From Gammaproteobacteria bacterium (GTDB lineage: Bacteria; Pseudomonadota; Gammaproteobacteria; Enterobacterales; Alteromonadaceae): a stretch of DNA of 64,000 nucleotides. Below, one piece after another: positions 46,448 through 56,128 of the stretch. A program made the position numbers and the translations under genes. The stretch's first letter is position 1. Every line of letters begins with the position of its first letter. Under the pieces are notes generated by a model. It was not told the DNA's origin, searched no databases, and was given only the letters and a program-made list of their open reading frames with translations. The DNA lies in assembly GCA_018222405.1 (NCBI GenBank), contig JAAFAI010000003.1, positions 124,001 through 188,000 on the forward strand, given 5' to 3'.

Positions 46448-47311
46448 ATGTTAAAGCAACGAATTATTACGGCGCTGATCCTGGCGCCACTGGCTATTAT
46501 GGCCATCTTGTTTTTACCCATTCATATATTTCAGTATGTGATAGCTGGTGTGGTCGCCCTGGGCGGTTACGAATGGGCGAATATGTCGGGGATTACTGGC
46601 CGCCCGTACAAGATAGCTTTCGGGCTCATTCTGCTGGCGGGTTGCCTGAGCCTGATTAGCATTGTGGATGTCGATCTGATTTGGTCACAGGGAGCGCTCA
46701 ATGAGTTTTACAACTGGATCCTGTCGGTAGCCGCCGTGTGGTGGCTGGCTTCATTCTTTATGATCCTCGCGTATCCTCGCTATTCGGCATTCTGGCGCCA
46801 AAGCTGGATGATTCGCTGTTTATTTGGCGTGTTGACGCTTATTCCAACCTGGGTAGCTGTAGTTGCTCTGCGTTCCAGCCTTTACGATGTAGACACTTTT
46901 TACGGTGCTTCGCTGATATTTTATGTACTGGGAATTGTCTGGGCTGCCGATATTGGCGCTTTCTTTGTAGGTGTGAAATTCGGCCGCCATAAGCTACGCC
47001 CTAATGTGTCGCCGGGCAAAACCTTTGAAGGGCTCTTCGGTGGCATCATGGCGTCTTTTGCTATTATTGCCTTTGCTGCGCTGCATTATCAGGTGGAGTC
47101 TTCACGTATCTGGCTGCATTTACTCATTGGTGGTTTAACGGTTGGCGTGTCTGCGCTGGGCGACCTTAACGAAAGTATGTTTAAACGTTGTGCTGGCATT
47201 AAAGACAGCGGTCGGATTTTACCTGGTCATGGCGGTCTGATGGATCGCATCGATAGCCTGACGGCAGCTTTCCCTGTATTTGCCTACTGCTACGTCACCT
47301 GGATGGCATAA
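46448..47311 (+). CDS. cdsA: phosphatidate cytidylyltransferase
   Basis: A 287-residue integral membrane enzyme that makes CDP-diacylglycerol. At least seven hydrophobic segments are seen. The family signature appears near the C-terminus as [20 protein letters not shown], with [12 protein letters not shown] and [10 protein letters not shown] before it. It overlaps dxr by one base. Confidence 0.96.
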   Translation: MLKQRIITALILAPLAIMAILFLPIHIFQYVIAGVVALGGYEWANMSGITGRPYKIAFGLILLAGCLSLISIVDVDLIWSQGALNEFYNWILSVAAVWWLASFFMILAYPRYSAFWRQSWMIRCLFGVLTLIPTWVAVVALRSSLYDVDTFYGASLIFYVLGIVWAADIGAFFVGVKFGRHKLRPNVSPGKTFEGLFGGIMASFAIIAFAALHYQVESSRIWLHLLIGGLTVGVSALGDLNESMFKRCAGIKDSGRILPGHGGLMDRIDSLTAAFPVFAYCYVTWMA

Positions 47312-48489
47312 TGCAAACGGTTACGATTCTTGGTGCGACCGGCTCCATTGGTCAAAGTACACTTGATGTTATTTCCCGACACCCGGATTTATACCGGGTT
47401 TTTGCGATCACCGGGCACCGCCAGGTGGAAAGACTTGTACAGCAGGCTAAAGCTTGTCACGCCCGGTATCTGGTAGTTGCCAGTGATGCGGATTACGAGC
47501 AGGCCATCAACCTGGCTCGTAAGTATGAACTGTCCTCGGAAGTGCTAAGTGGTAAAAGGGCACTGGAGGAGGTCGCGTCAGCGCCGGAAGTAGATTCGGT
47601 CATGGCGGCTATTGTCGGTGCCGCGGGTCTTGAGCCAACGCTGGCCGCGGTAAAAGCCGGTAAGCGGGTCTTGCTGGCCAACAAAGAATCATTGGTGATG
47701 TCCGGCGCGTTGTTTTTAGATGCCGCCAGGCAGTCCCAGGCCGAGATTTTACCCATCGACAGCGAACACAACGCCATTTTTCAGTGCTTGCCGGCAGATT
47801 TTAACTACGGCGAATTAAGTGCATCCGGTATCAGTAAAATACTACTGACAGGCTCTGGTGGTCCGTTCCGGGAGCGAGAGCTGTCGACCTTTGCTGAGAT
47901 TACCCCCGAACAGGCCTGTGCCCACCCCAACTGGGATATGGGGCGCAAAATTTCGGTAGACTCAGCCACCATGATGAACAAAGGGCTGGAGTTTATTGAA
48001 GCCTGTTGGTTATTCGGTTTGCAGCCAGACGATATTCAGGTAGTGCTGCATCCACAGAGCACTATTCATTCCATGGTGCAGTATGTTGATGGTTCGGTGA
48101 TCGCGCAAATGGGCAATCCGGATATGCGGACGCCTATTGCCTATGGGTTAGGGTATCCCAATCGTATTGATGCTGGCGTGGCACCGCTCGACTTTGCCAC
48201 ACTCTGTGATTTGAGTTTTTCGACCCCGGATACCCATCGCTTCCCCAATTTATATCTTGCTATTGAAGCCTGTCGCAGTGGCCAGGCCGCCACTACGCGC
48301 CTGAACGCTGCAAATGAAATTGCAGTGCAGTCATTTTTGGACAATCGCATAAGCTTTAACCAAATAGCACAAATTAACGAGGAAATTCTAAATCGTTTTG
48401 AACCAACCGCAGTTTCGTCCATCCAACAGGTGCTTGAGTTAGACAAACAGGCAAGACTGGCTGCAATTGCAATGGTAGAGGAAAGCTAA
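47311..48489 (+). CDS. dxr: 1-deoxy-D-xylulose 5-phosphate reductoisomerase
   Basis: A 392-residue second enzyme of the MEP isoprenoid pathway. NADPH loop [16 protein letters not shown], metal and substrate residues in [24 protein letters not shown], and the signature [21 protein letters not shown]. Located between cdsA and rseP in the usual order. Confidence 0.97.
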   Translation: MQTVTILGATGSIGQSTLDVISRHPDLYRVFAITGHRQVERLVQQAKACHARYLVVASDADYEQAINLARKYELSSEVLSGKRALEEVASAPEVDSVMAAIVGAAGLEPTLAAVKAGKRVLLANKESLVMSGALFLDAARQSQAEILPIDSEHNAIFQCLPADFNYGELSASGISKILLTGSGGPFRERELSTFAEITPEQACAHPNWDMGRKISVDSATMMNKGLEFIEACWLFGLQPDDIQVVLHPQSTIHSMVQYVDGSVIAQMGNPDMRTPIAYGLGYPNRIDAGVAPLDFATLCDLSFSTPDTHRFPNLYLAIEACRSGQAATTRLNAANEIAVQSFLDNRISFNQIAQINEEILNRFEPTAVSSIQQVLELDKQARLAAIAMVEES

Positions 48490-48492
48490 AGC

Positions 48493-49845
48493 GTGTTTGA
48501 ATTTTTGCGTAACGCCGGTGCGTTTATTATTGCCCTGGGTATTTTGGTAGCGGTTCACGAATGGGGGCACTACTACATTGCGCGCCTGTGTGGCGTGTAC
48601 GTTAAACGGTTTTCCATTGGCTTTGGTAAGCCTATCTGGAGCAAAGTAGATAAGCACGGTACCGAGTTTGCCCTGGCGGCTATTCCGTTAGGTGGTTACG
48701 TGCGTATGCTCGATGAACGGGTGGATGAAGTGCCACCTGAAATGGCGTCGCAGGCGTTTAACAACAAGTCTGTGGGTAAGCGCATGGCCATTATTGCGGC
48801 CGGCCCGGGCGTTAACTTTATCTTTGCCGCCATTGCATTGTACGTAATGTTTTTGATTGGTATCAGCACCATCAAGCCGGTTATTGGCGAGGTGAGTCCT
48901 GATAGCATCGCTGCTAGAGCAGGCCTGACCGGTAATATGGAAATTATCGCCGTTGGCTCACGGGAGACGCCGGACTGGGAAGCTGTGAATCTGGAACTGA
49001 TGTCATACATTGGCCAGGAAAGCATGCCGATAACTGTGGCTTCACAGAGCGACAGTGCCCGACAACGAGTTTTAGATATTGCCGGATGGAACTTTGATCC
49101 GGATTCGGAGTCTCCTTTACGCAGTCTGGGAATTTCGCCATTCAGGCCTGGGGCAACATTAACCGTTGCCTACGTGGCCGAGCAGACTGCGGCAAGTGAA
49201 GCCGGTCTTCAGCAAAACGACGAGATTGTGGCGTTGGATGGAGAACCGGTGACAGCCTGGGAAGATTTGGTTGCCCAAATTAAGAGCCGCCCGGGTGAAC
49301 AGGTAGAGATTCGGGTAAACAGGGCTGGTCAAACCTATGACCTTTCTGCCACAATTGGGCGCCGTGATACGCCAGAGGGGCAGGACGGTTACCTGGGAGT
49401 CAGTCCTTTTGCCGAACCATGGCCTGAAGGTTATGTGTTTACCCACCAGTACGGACTGCTGGAAGCGGTGGGCAAAGCGGTCGATAAGACCTGGCGCTTA
49501 ATGACCTTAAGCGTCGAAATGATAGGAAAACTGATTACCGGCGATGTATCAGTTAAAAACCTGAGCGGCCCGATTGCTATCGCGCAGGGCGCGGGTAACA
49601 GTGCAGGATATGGCCTGGTTTACTTTTTGAGTTTTCTGGCCCTGATCAGTGTGAACCTGGGGATAGTGAATTTACTGCCCCTGCCAATGCTAGACGGCGG
49701 TCACCTGATGTACTTTACCATTGAGTGGATTACTGGCCGCCCGGTACCTGAGGAAGTTCAGGAATGGGGATTTAGAATTGGTGCCATGCTGTTATTTACC
49801 ATAATGAGCATTGCCATATTTAATGATATTACACGTTTGTCGTAA
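48493..49845 (+). CDS. rseP: site-2 protease RseP
   Basis: A 450-residue inner-membrane zinc protease that cleaves anti-sigma factor RseA and leftover signal peptides. Zinc motif HEWGH at residues 22-26, two PDZ domains (about 125-210 and 210-300), and the third zinc ligand in NLLPLPMLDGGHLMYF. Four membrane spans. GTG start. Confidence 0.97.
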   Translation: MFEFLRNAGAFIIALGILVAVHEWGHYYIARLCGVYVKRFSIGFGKPIWSKVDKHGTEFALAAIPLGGYVRMLDERVDEVPPEMASQAFNNKSVGKRMAIIAAGPGVNFIFAAIALYVMFLIGISTIKPVIGEVSPDSIAARAGLTGNMEIIAVGSRETPDWEAVNLELMSYIGQESMPITVASQSDSARQRVLDIAGWNFDPDSESPLRSLGISPFRPGATLTVAYVAEQTAASEAGLQQNDEIVALDGEPVTAWEDLVAQIKSRPGEQVEIRVNRAGQTYDLSATIGRRDTPEGQDGYLGVSPFAEPWPEGYVFTHQYGLLEAVGKAVDKTWRLMTLSVEMIGKLITGDVSVKNLSGPIAIAQGAGNSAGYGLVYFLSFLALISVNLGIVNLLPLPMLDGGHLMYFTIEWITGRPVPEEVQEWGFRIGAMLLFTIMSIAIFNDITRLS

Positions 49846-49897
49846 GAATGCAGACGTCAGCAAGAATAAGCGAACGCAGCAGGAAGAAAAAGAATAG

Positions 49898-52372
49898 ATG
49901 AAGTTTAATCAGTTAGTAGTAGCCGGATTGTTATGCTCCAGTGCTAGCTTAGCCAACGCTGCTTCAGGCAACAGTGAGTTTGTCGTAGAAGATATCCGGG
50001 TTGAAGGCCTGCAGCGAGTTGCTTTGGGCGCCGCGCTAACCTACATTCCGGTGCAAAAAGGTGACGAAGTCAATTCATTTCGAATTACACAGTTAATTCG
50101 GTCTCTGTATTCGTCAACGCACTTTGAAAACATTCAGGTATTGCGTGATGGCAATACGCTGGTGATAAAAGTTGCCGAACGTCCGACCATCAGTAACATT
50201 ATTTTTGACGGCAACGACGACATTAAAGATGAACAGCTTCAGGAAAGTCTGGACGGCAGTAATATTCGGGTGGGCGAGCCACTGGATAAAACCGTTCTGA
50301 CCTCAATTGAAAATGGCCTGAAAGACTTCTTTTACAGCATTGGTAAATATAACGCCGACGTCACTGCAATCATTACGCCTTTACCGCGTAACCGGGTAGA
50401 TTTGAAGCTCCTGTTTGAAGAAGGCGATGCCGCCGATATCAAACAAATCAATATCGTTGGTAACGAGCTGTTCTCAGATCAGGAACTGCTGGAAGATTTT
50501 GAATTACAATTTAATACTGCCTGGTATGATTTCCTGTCAGAAACCCGTTATCAGCAGCAAACGCTGCAGGGTGACATGGAAACCCTGACCAATTTCTACA
50601 TGGATCGCGGTTATCTGCGTTTCAATGTCGATTCTACTCAGGTGGCTATGACTCCAGAGAAAGACGGTATCTATATTTCACTTAACGTCACCGAGGGTGA
50701 ACAGTACACTATCTCAGAAGTAGAGTTGGTGGGCGAAATGCTGGGTCACGAAAACTACATTGAGCGGGTTTTACCACTCACGCCGGGCGAGCTATACAAT
50801 CAGGCAGAAGTGACCTACACCGAAGAGTTTATCAGCAAATACCTGGGCCGTTTTGGTTATGCATATCCTACGGTAACCACCGTGCCGGAAATTAACGATG
50901 AAGATAAAACCGTTAAGCTGACCCTGCGGGTGGATCCGGGTAAACGAATCTATGTACGCCGGATTAACTTTAACGGTAACACCATTACTGCCGACGAAGT
51001 CTTACGTCAGAACGTAGTGCAAATGGAAGGTACCTGGCTCTCCAATGATCTGCTGGAAAGCTCTAAAAACGCCATGTCGCGTCTGACCTACATGGAAGAT
51101 GTAGAATTTGAAACCGTACGTATTCCGGGTAAAGATGACCAGGTTGACGTGCAGTTTAAAGTTAAGGAACAACCTTCTGGTTCATTTAACGCGGGTATCA
51201 GCTATGGCGACCAGACTAAGTTAGGTCTGCAGGCGGGTATACAGCAGGATAACTTCCTGGGAACCGGTAAGCGTATTGGCGTTAATGTGAGTACTGTTTC
51301 GTACCAGAAGTCGGCACAGCTGTCTTATACTGACCCGTTCTTTACCATCGACGGCATCAGCCTGGGTGGAACCGTAGCGTTCAGTGAATTCGATGGTTCC
51401 AGCTTTAACGTTATTCAGTACAACTCCAAGCGCTGGTCTGTTGGCGCCAATATGGGTTACCCGATTGACGAGTTTAACCGTATTAACTTTGGTTTGACCT
51501 ACTCAGACGTAGAGCTGTCGAACCGTGGTTATTATGAGCAGACTAACCGCTTCTACGGGCAATTTACTGACGATCAGAATCCGGATGCGCCGATTTCCTA
51601 TACCAGTTTGCAAAGCTCGGTATCCTGGAGTCGCAGCACACTCAACCGTGGTTTGTTCCCAACGGCTGGTTCATCTCAGCGTGCGTCATTCAGCATTACC
51701 ACGCCGAACTCAGACGTGAACTTCTTTAAAACCATTTATGACGGCCGTTTTTACTTCCCGCTCAGTCGCGATCAGCGCTGGTCGGTGCTGACTAAGGTAA
51801 GACTGGGTTATGGTAACGGTTATGGCGATATTAACGGTAATGATCAGATCCTGCCGTTTACCGAGAACTTCACAGCCGGTGGTGCCGATACACTACGGGG
51901 TTTTGAGAACAACACTGTAGGCCCCAGAGGTATACAGCGTGTAACGGGTTCAAACTCGATCACACTACCTGATGGTACAGTCATTCCTGGCAGTCCTTCG
52001 GGCGATACCTACGTGCTTTCCCGGCGTAGTTTAGGTGGTAATGCCATGGCTCTTGGTAGTCTTGAGCTGATTACCCCGACTCCGTTTGTGGAAGAAGATG
52101 CGTCTAACTCGGTTCGTACCAGTGTATTCGTTGATGTGGGTAACGTATGGGATACAGAGTTTGACTATAACGAGTATCTGCAGTTAGATAACAGGGGTCG
52201 AGACGAACTGTTGGATTATTCCGATTGGTCTTTATTTCGCAGTTCAGCAGGTATTTCTGTACAATGGATTTCGCCTATGGGCCCAATGGTCTTCAGCTTC
52301 TCGCGTGCTATTAAGGAACGCGAAGGCGATGATGCGAAATTCTTTACATTTAATATCGGTCAAACATTTTAA
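49898..52372 (+). CDS. bamA: outer membrane assembly factor BamA
   Basis: An 824-residue outer membrane protein that inserts beta-barrels. Signal peptide at 1-21 (LVVAGLLCSSASLANA), five POTRA domains from about 25 to 420 (FVVEDIRVEGLQRVALGAAL opens the first), and a 16-strand barrel with NFTAGGADTLRGFENNTVGPRG near 670-690, containing the loop-6 RGF motif. The last residue is Phe, as required for recognition. The ribosome site is CAGGAAG. Confidence 0.98.
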   Translation: MKFNQLVVAGLLCSSASLANAASGNSEFVVEDIRVEGLQRVALGAALTYIPVQKGDEVNSFRITQLIRSLYSSTHFENIQVLRDGNTLVIKVAERPTISNIIFDGNDDIKDEQLQESLDGSNIRVGEPLDKTVLTSIENGLKDFFYSIGKYNADVTAIITPLPRNRVDLKLLFEEGDAADIKQINIVGNELFSDQELLEDFELQFNTAWYDFLSETRYQQQTLQGDMETLTNFYMDRGYLRFNVDSTQVAMTPEKDGIYISLNVTEGEQYTISEVELVGEMLGHENYIERVLPLTPGELYNQAEVTYTEEFISKYLGRFGYAYPTVTTVPEINDEDKTVKLTLRVDPGKRIYVRRINFNGNTITADEVLRQNVVQMEGTWLSNDLLESSKNAMSRLTYMEDVEFETVRIPGKDDQVDVQFKVKEQPSGSFNAGISYGDQTKLGLQAGIQQDNFLGTGKRIGVNVSTVSYQKSAQLSYTDPFFTIDGISLGGTVAFSEFDGSSFNVIQYNSKRWSVGANMGYPIDEFNRINFGLTYSDVELSNRGYYEQTNRFYGQFTDDQNPDAPISYTSLQSSVSWSRSTLNRGLFPTAGSSQRASFSITTPNSDVNFFKTIYDGRFYFPLSRDQRWSVLTKVRLGYGNGYGDINGNDQILPFTENFTAGGADTLRGFENNTVGPRGIQRVTGSNSITLPDGTVIPGSPSGDTYVLSRRSLGGNAMALGSLELITPTPFVEEDASNSVRTSVFVDVGNVWDTEFDYNEYLQLDNRGRDELLDYSDWSLFRSSAGISVQWISPMGPMVFSFSRAIKEREGDDAKFFTFNIGQTF

Positions 52373-52411
52373 TATTAGCTGGCACAGACCAGAAAATAAA
52401 AGGAGCACCTT

Positions 52412-52927
52412 TTGAAACAGTTGGCAAAATACGCAATTGCATCGGCAATGTTAGGTAGTGCGATGTTTAGTTCTGCAGCAATGGCAGAACAAAAAATCGG
52501 CGTGGTAAACGTGCAGGGTATTTTTCAGGCGCTGCCTCAGGCGGCTGAGATCCAGAATGCCATTTCGATGGAATTCAAAGAACAGGTTGACGAAGTGAAC
52601 ATGTTGCAACGTGATGGTCAGTTATATGCTGAGAAATTACAGCGTGACGCGGCAACCATGAGCGCTACCGAAAAGAAAGAGCTGGAAGAAAAAATTCTGA
52701 CCGTGCGTGAGCAACTTTCTCAAAAAGTTCAGCCGCTTCAGCAAAACATCCAGCGTCGTCAGAATGAAGAGCGCAACAAAATCCTGGCGCTTATCAAGCA
52801 AGCGATTGATTCAGTTGCAGCAGACAACAACTACGATCTGGTTTTGGATGCACCGGCTGTGGTTTATGCAGACGAGAGCAACGACCTGTCACAAAAAGTC
52901 CTGGATCAGCTGAGCAAATTAAACTAA
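52412..52927 (+). CDS. skp: periplasmic chaperone Skp/OmpH
   Basis: A 171-residue periplasmic holdase. It has signal peptide KYAIASAMLGSAMFSSAAMA, then KIGVVNVQGIFQALPQAAEI, a long coiled coil, and DNNYDLVLDAPAVVYADESNDLS at the end. Start is TTG at 52412 after AAAAGGAGCACC. The gene that normally follows, lpxD, is absent. Confidence 0.95.
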   Translation: MKQLAKYAIASAMLGSAMFSSAAMAEQKIGVVNVQGIFQALPQAAEIQNAISMEFKEQVDEVNMLQRDGQLYAEKLQRDAATMSATEKKELEEKILTVREQLSQKVQPLQQNIQRRQNEERNKILALIKQAIDSVAADNNYDLVLDAPAVVYADESNDLSQKVLDQLSKLN

Positions 52928-53153
52928 TCAGCGGCTGGTAAATACAGAGCAGACGCTTAATACTGCTCTGTAAGTCAGCAGGTACTTACAGCAACAACTA
53001 GTATCTAATCGTAATCAATCAGGCCAGCGCAGTGTGTTGGTCTGATTTGTTTTTAAGTGATTAACGCGTAAGGTTGCGGCCCATATGAAGTTATAGCGAC
53101 AAAGTCACCATAAAGGGAGTTGTCTGCTTGTACCGTGTCGAAGGAGATAATTT

Positions 53154-53603
53154 TTGGCCAACCCACTTAATACTATCGAAATCCGTGAAATTATGGATTT
53201 GCTGCCTCATCGGTATCCGTTTCTGCTTATTGACAGAGTTACGGATTACGAACTGGGTGTTAGCATCAAAGCGTATAAAAACATTACCCTGAACGAACCT
53301 TGTTTTACCGGGCATTTTCCTGATTACCCGATTTTTCCGGGGGTTTTAATCCTGGAAGCAATGGCGCAGGCCGCCGGGGTGCTGGGATTTAAGACAATAG
53401 GTAAAAACGATAAGCTATACTTATACGCTGGAATAGACAACGCGCGTTTTAAGCGCCCGGTAACCCCAGGCGACAGACTAGACTTTGATGTCTGCATTGT
53501 TAAAGAACGTCGCGGGATCTGGAAATTTAAAGGCGTAGCAAGCGTCGACGGTGAAGAAGCCTGCTGCGCAGAATTTATGTGTGCAATGAGAGAGAAAGAT
53601 TAA
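53154..53603 (+). CDS. fabZ: 3-hydroxyacyl-ACP dehydratase FabZ
   Basis: A 149-residue hotdog-fold dehydratase of fatty acid elongation. Active His and Glu lie in [36 protein letters not shown] opens the fold. The start is TTG at 53154 ([13 protein letters not shown]) after AAGGAGATAA. It stands 226 bp after skp. Confidence 0.97.
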   Translation: MANPLNTIEIREIMDLLPHRYPFLLIDRVTDYELGVSIKAYKNITLNEPCFTGHFPDYPIFPGVLILEAMAQAAGVLGFKTIGKNDKLYLYAGIDNARFKRPVTPGDRLDFDVCIVKERRGIWKFKGVASVDGEEACCAEFMCAMREKD

Positions 53604-53604
53604 C

Positions 53605-54375
53605 GTGATTCATGAAACTGCTGTGATTTCACCCAATGCGAAACTCGGAAGCAACGTATCCGTTGGCCCGTTTTCAGTGATTGGAGACGACGTGGTGCTC
53701 GGCGATGATTGCCGCGTGGAGTCGCATGTGGTGATTAAAGGGCCATCGCGTATTGGACGAGGTAATCATTTTTACCAGTTCACGTCTATTGGCGAAGATT
53801 GCCAGGATAAAAAATACGCCGGTGAACGCACAGAGTTAATTATTGGTGATAACAACGTCTTTCGTGAAGGCGTTACGGTTCACCGTGGTACGGTTCAGGA
53901 TCAGAGCGTTACACGCATTGGTAATGATAATCTGGTGATGGTGAATGCTCACATCGCCCACGACTGCGTGATTGGTAATGGCACCATTCTGGCCAATAAC
54001 GTGGCGGTTGCCGGTCATGTGGAAATCGGTGATTACGCCATCCTTGGCGGCACCACGGCTGTTCACCAGTTCTGTAAAATCGGTAAGCATGCCTTTACCG
54101 GTGGTGGTGCCATCGTACTGCGTGACATACCTCCTTTTGTGATGATTAGCGGTACCAAGCACGTCCCCCAGGGGATAAACTCTGAAGGCCTGCGTCGTCG
54201 CGGGTTTGGTAAAGAAACTATTATGGCCATTAAGCGCGCGTATAAAGTGATTTACCGCGATAACAACACGGTTGAAGAAGCAATTAAGAAACTGACCGAG
54301 ATGGCAGAAGGCCATCCCGAAGTTGGCATGTTAATTACGTTTCTGGCGGAGTCAGAACGCGGCATCGTACGTTAA
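53605..54375 (+). CDS. lpxA: UDP-N-acetylglucosamine acyltransferase
   Basis: A 256-residue first enzyme of lipid A synthesis, a left-handed beta-helix trimer. [20 protein letters not shown] begins the hexapeptide coil, [13 protein letters not shown] and [15 protein letters not shown] (catalytic His) are present, followed by the C-terminal helical part [20 protein letters not shown]. Start GTG one base after fabZ. Confidence 0.97.
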   Translation: MIHETAVISPNAKLGSNVSVGPFSVIGDDVVLGDDCRVESHVVIKGPSRIGRGNHFYQFTSIGEDCQDKKYAGERTELIIGDNNVFREGVTVHRGTVQDQSVTRIGNDNLVMVNAHIAHDCVIGNGTILANNVAVAGHVEIGDYAILGGTTAVHQFCKIGKHAFTGGGAIVLRDIPPFVMISGTKHVPQGINSEGLRRRGFGKETIMAIKRAYKVIYRDNNTVEEAIKKLTEMAEGHPEVGMLITFLAESERGIVR

Positions 54376-54378
54376 GTA

Positions 54379-55533
54379 ATGGCAGACAAACCGCTACGCA
54401 TTGCCGTCGTTGCCGGTGAAGCGTCCGGCGACGTGCTCGCCGCCGGACTCATCAAAGCACTAAAAACGCGCTATCCGGACGCGATATTCGAAGGCATTGC
54501 CGGGTCGCATATGCAGGCGGCGGGTTGCACCAGTCTGTTTGATATCGAAATACTCTCAGTGATGGGACTGGTGGAAGTGTTATCCAGCATCCGGCCTATT
54601 CTGAAAGTCAAAAATGAACTCATCGCTCATTTTATTAAGCACCCTCCGGACGTTTACATTGGTGTGGATGCTCCCGATTTTAACCTCCGCGTAGAAACCG
54701 CCCTAAAACAGCATGGGATTAAAACCGTGCACTACGTCAGTCCAACCGTCTGGGCGTGGCGGGAAAAGCGTATTTTTAAAATTGCCAGGGCCACTAACCG
54801 GGTACTGGGGATTTTTCCTTTCGAGCAGGATGTCTACGATAAATATCAAGTGCCTTATAGCTTTGTGGGTCATACCATGGCCGACATTATTCCGTTGTAT
54901 CCGGATCAGGGCGAGGCCAGAGCAACGCTGGGCCTGAGCAACGATAGCCAATGTCTGGCATTGTTGCCTGGTAGCCGGGGCGGTGAGGTGGCAAAATTGC
55001 TGCCGGTATTTACCGCTACGGTAGAGCAATTGTGGCAGCATAAGCCAGACTGTCAGATTGTTATTCCGGCCGCTAATGACAGACGTTTGCAACAAATCGA
55101 GCAATACTTGCAGGCCAATAAACCGGACTGGCTTAAAGATAGCCGGGTGATGTTGCTGGCGGGGCAGTCCCGCGAAGCTATGATTGCCAGTGATGTGATC
55201 CTGCTTGCTTCCGGCACGGCTACGCTGGAAGCCATGCTATGCAAGCGGCCCATGGTATCGGCCTACCTGCTGTCCTGGTTAACCCACAAAATGATGATGC
55301 GGTTATACAAACCGGCGTATTTTTCATTACCGAATATTCTGGCTAACGAAGCACTGGTGCCCGAGCTGTTGCAGGAAGATGTGAATCCCGAGCGGCTTTG
55401 CAGCGAACTGCTCAACTTGTTTGATGCCGATACCAGGGCGTTAACGGAGCGGTTTGTTGAATTGCACCAGTCGTTAAAGCAAAACGCCGATGAGCGTGCG
55501 GCAGAAGCCGTTCTGGAAGTAATCAATGAGTAA
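54379..55533 (+). CDS. lpxB: lipid-A-disaccharide synthase
   Basis: A 384-residue GT19 glycosyltransferase that joins lipid X and UDP-diacylglucosamine. [43 protein letters not shown] and [15 protein letters not shown] are the family motifs. It overlaps rnhB by 8 bp. Confidence 0.97.
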   Translation: MADKPLRIAVVAGEASGDVLAAGLIKALKTRYPDAIFEGIAGSHMQAAGCTSLFDIEILSVMGLVEVLSSIRPILKVKNELIAHFIKHPPDVYIGVDAPDFNLRVETALKQHGIKTVHYVSPTVWAWREKRIFKIARATNRVLGIFPFEQDVYDKYQVPYSFVGHTMADIIPLYPDQGEARATLGLSNDSQCLALLPGSRGGEVAKLLPVFTATVEQLWQHKPDCQIVIPAANDRRLQQIEQYLQANKPDWLKDSRVMLLAGQSREAMIASDVILLASGTATLEAMLCKRPMVSAYLLSWLTHKMMMRLYKPAYFSLPNILANEALVPELLQEDVNPERLCSELLNLFDADTRALTERFVELHQSLKQNADERAAEAVLEVINE

Positions 55534-56122
55534 GTATATTGCTGGCGTAGATGAAGTTGGCCGGGGCCCTTTAGTGGGCGATGTTGTCACGGCTGCGGTG
55601 ATCCTCGATCCGAACAATCCCATTGAGGGGCTAACGGATTCTAAAAAGCTCAGCGAAAAAAAGCGCAACGCGTTATCGACTGAAATCAAACAAAAAGCGC
55701 TGGCGTGGGCAATCGGCCGTGCATCACCAGCCGAAATCGACAAACTTAATATTCTGCACGCGACCATGCTGGCCATGTCTCGCGCCGTAGACAATCTGTT
55801 ACTGACGCCAGACTACGTAATGGTGGACGGTAATCGATTACCGCCCTGGTCTTATGCTGCCGAAGCAGTGGTAAAAGGTGATAGTCTGCATCCTGAAATT
55901 TCGGCCGCATCGATTCTGGCCAAGGTGGAGCGGGATAACGATATGCTGGAGCTTGATAAGCAATATCCAGCCTATGGATTTGCCGCGCACAAGGGCTATC
56001 CCACCAAAGCGCACTTTGCAGCGCTGGCCGACAACGGTGTATTATCGTGTTATCGCAAAAGTTTTAAACCGGTTCAGGCATTACTTACTGCTGCAGAATC
56101 CTCGGTGACAACTAAAGGTTAA
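55526..56122 (+). CDS. rnhB: ribonuclease HII
   Basis: A 198-residue RNase HII that removes ribonucleotides from DNA. Catalytic acids are in [16 protein letters not shown], with the third Asp in [10 protein letters not shown] and the fourth in KVERDNDM; GSxxxKGD-type SIAKV text reads [10 protein letters not shown]. Between lpxB and dnaE as usual. Confidence 0.96.
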   Translation: MSKYIAGVDEVGRGPLVGDVVTAAVILDPNNPIEGLTDSKKLSEKKRNALSTEIKQKALAWAIGRASPAEIDKLNILHATMLAMSRAVDNLLLTPDYVMVDGNRLPPWSYAAEAVVKGDSLHPEISAASILAKVERDNDMLELDKQYPAYGFAAHKGYPTKAHFAALADNGVLSCYRKSFKPVQALLTAAESSVTTKG

Positions 56123-56128
56123 TAAAAA

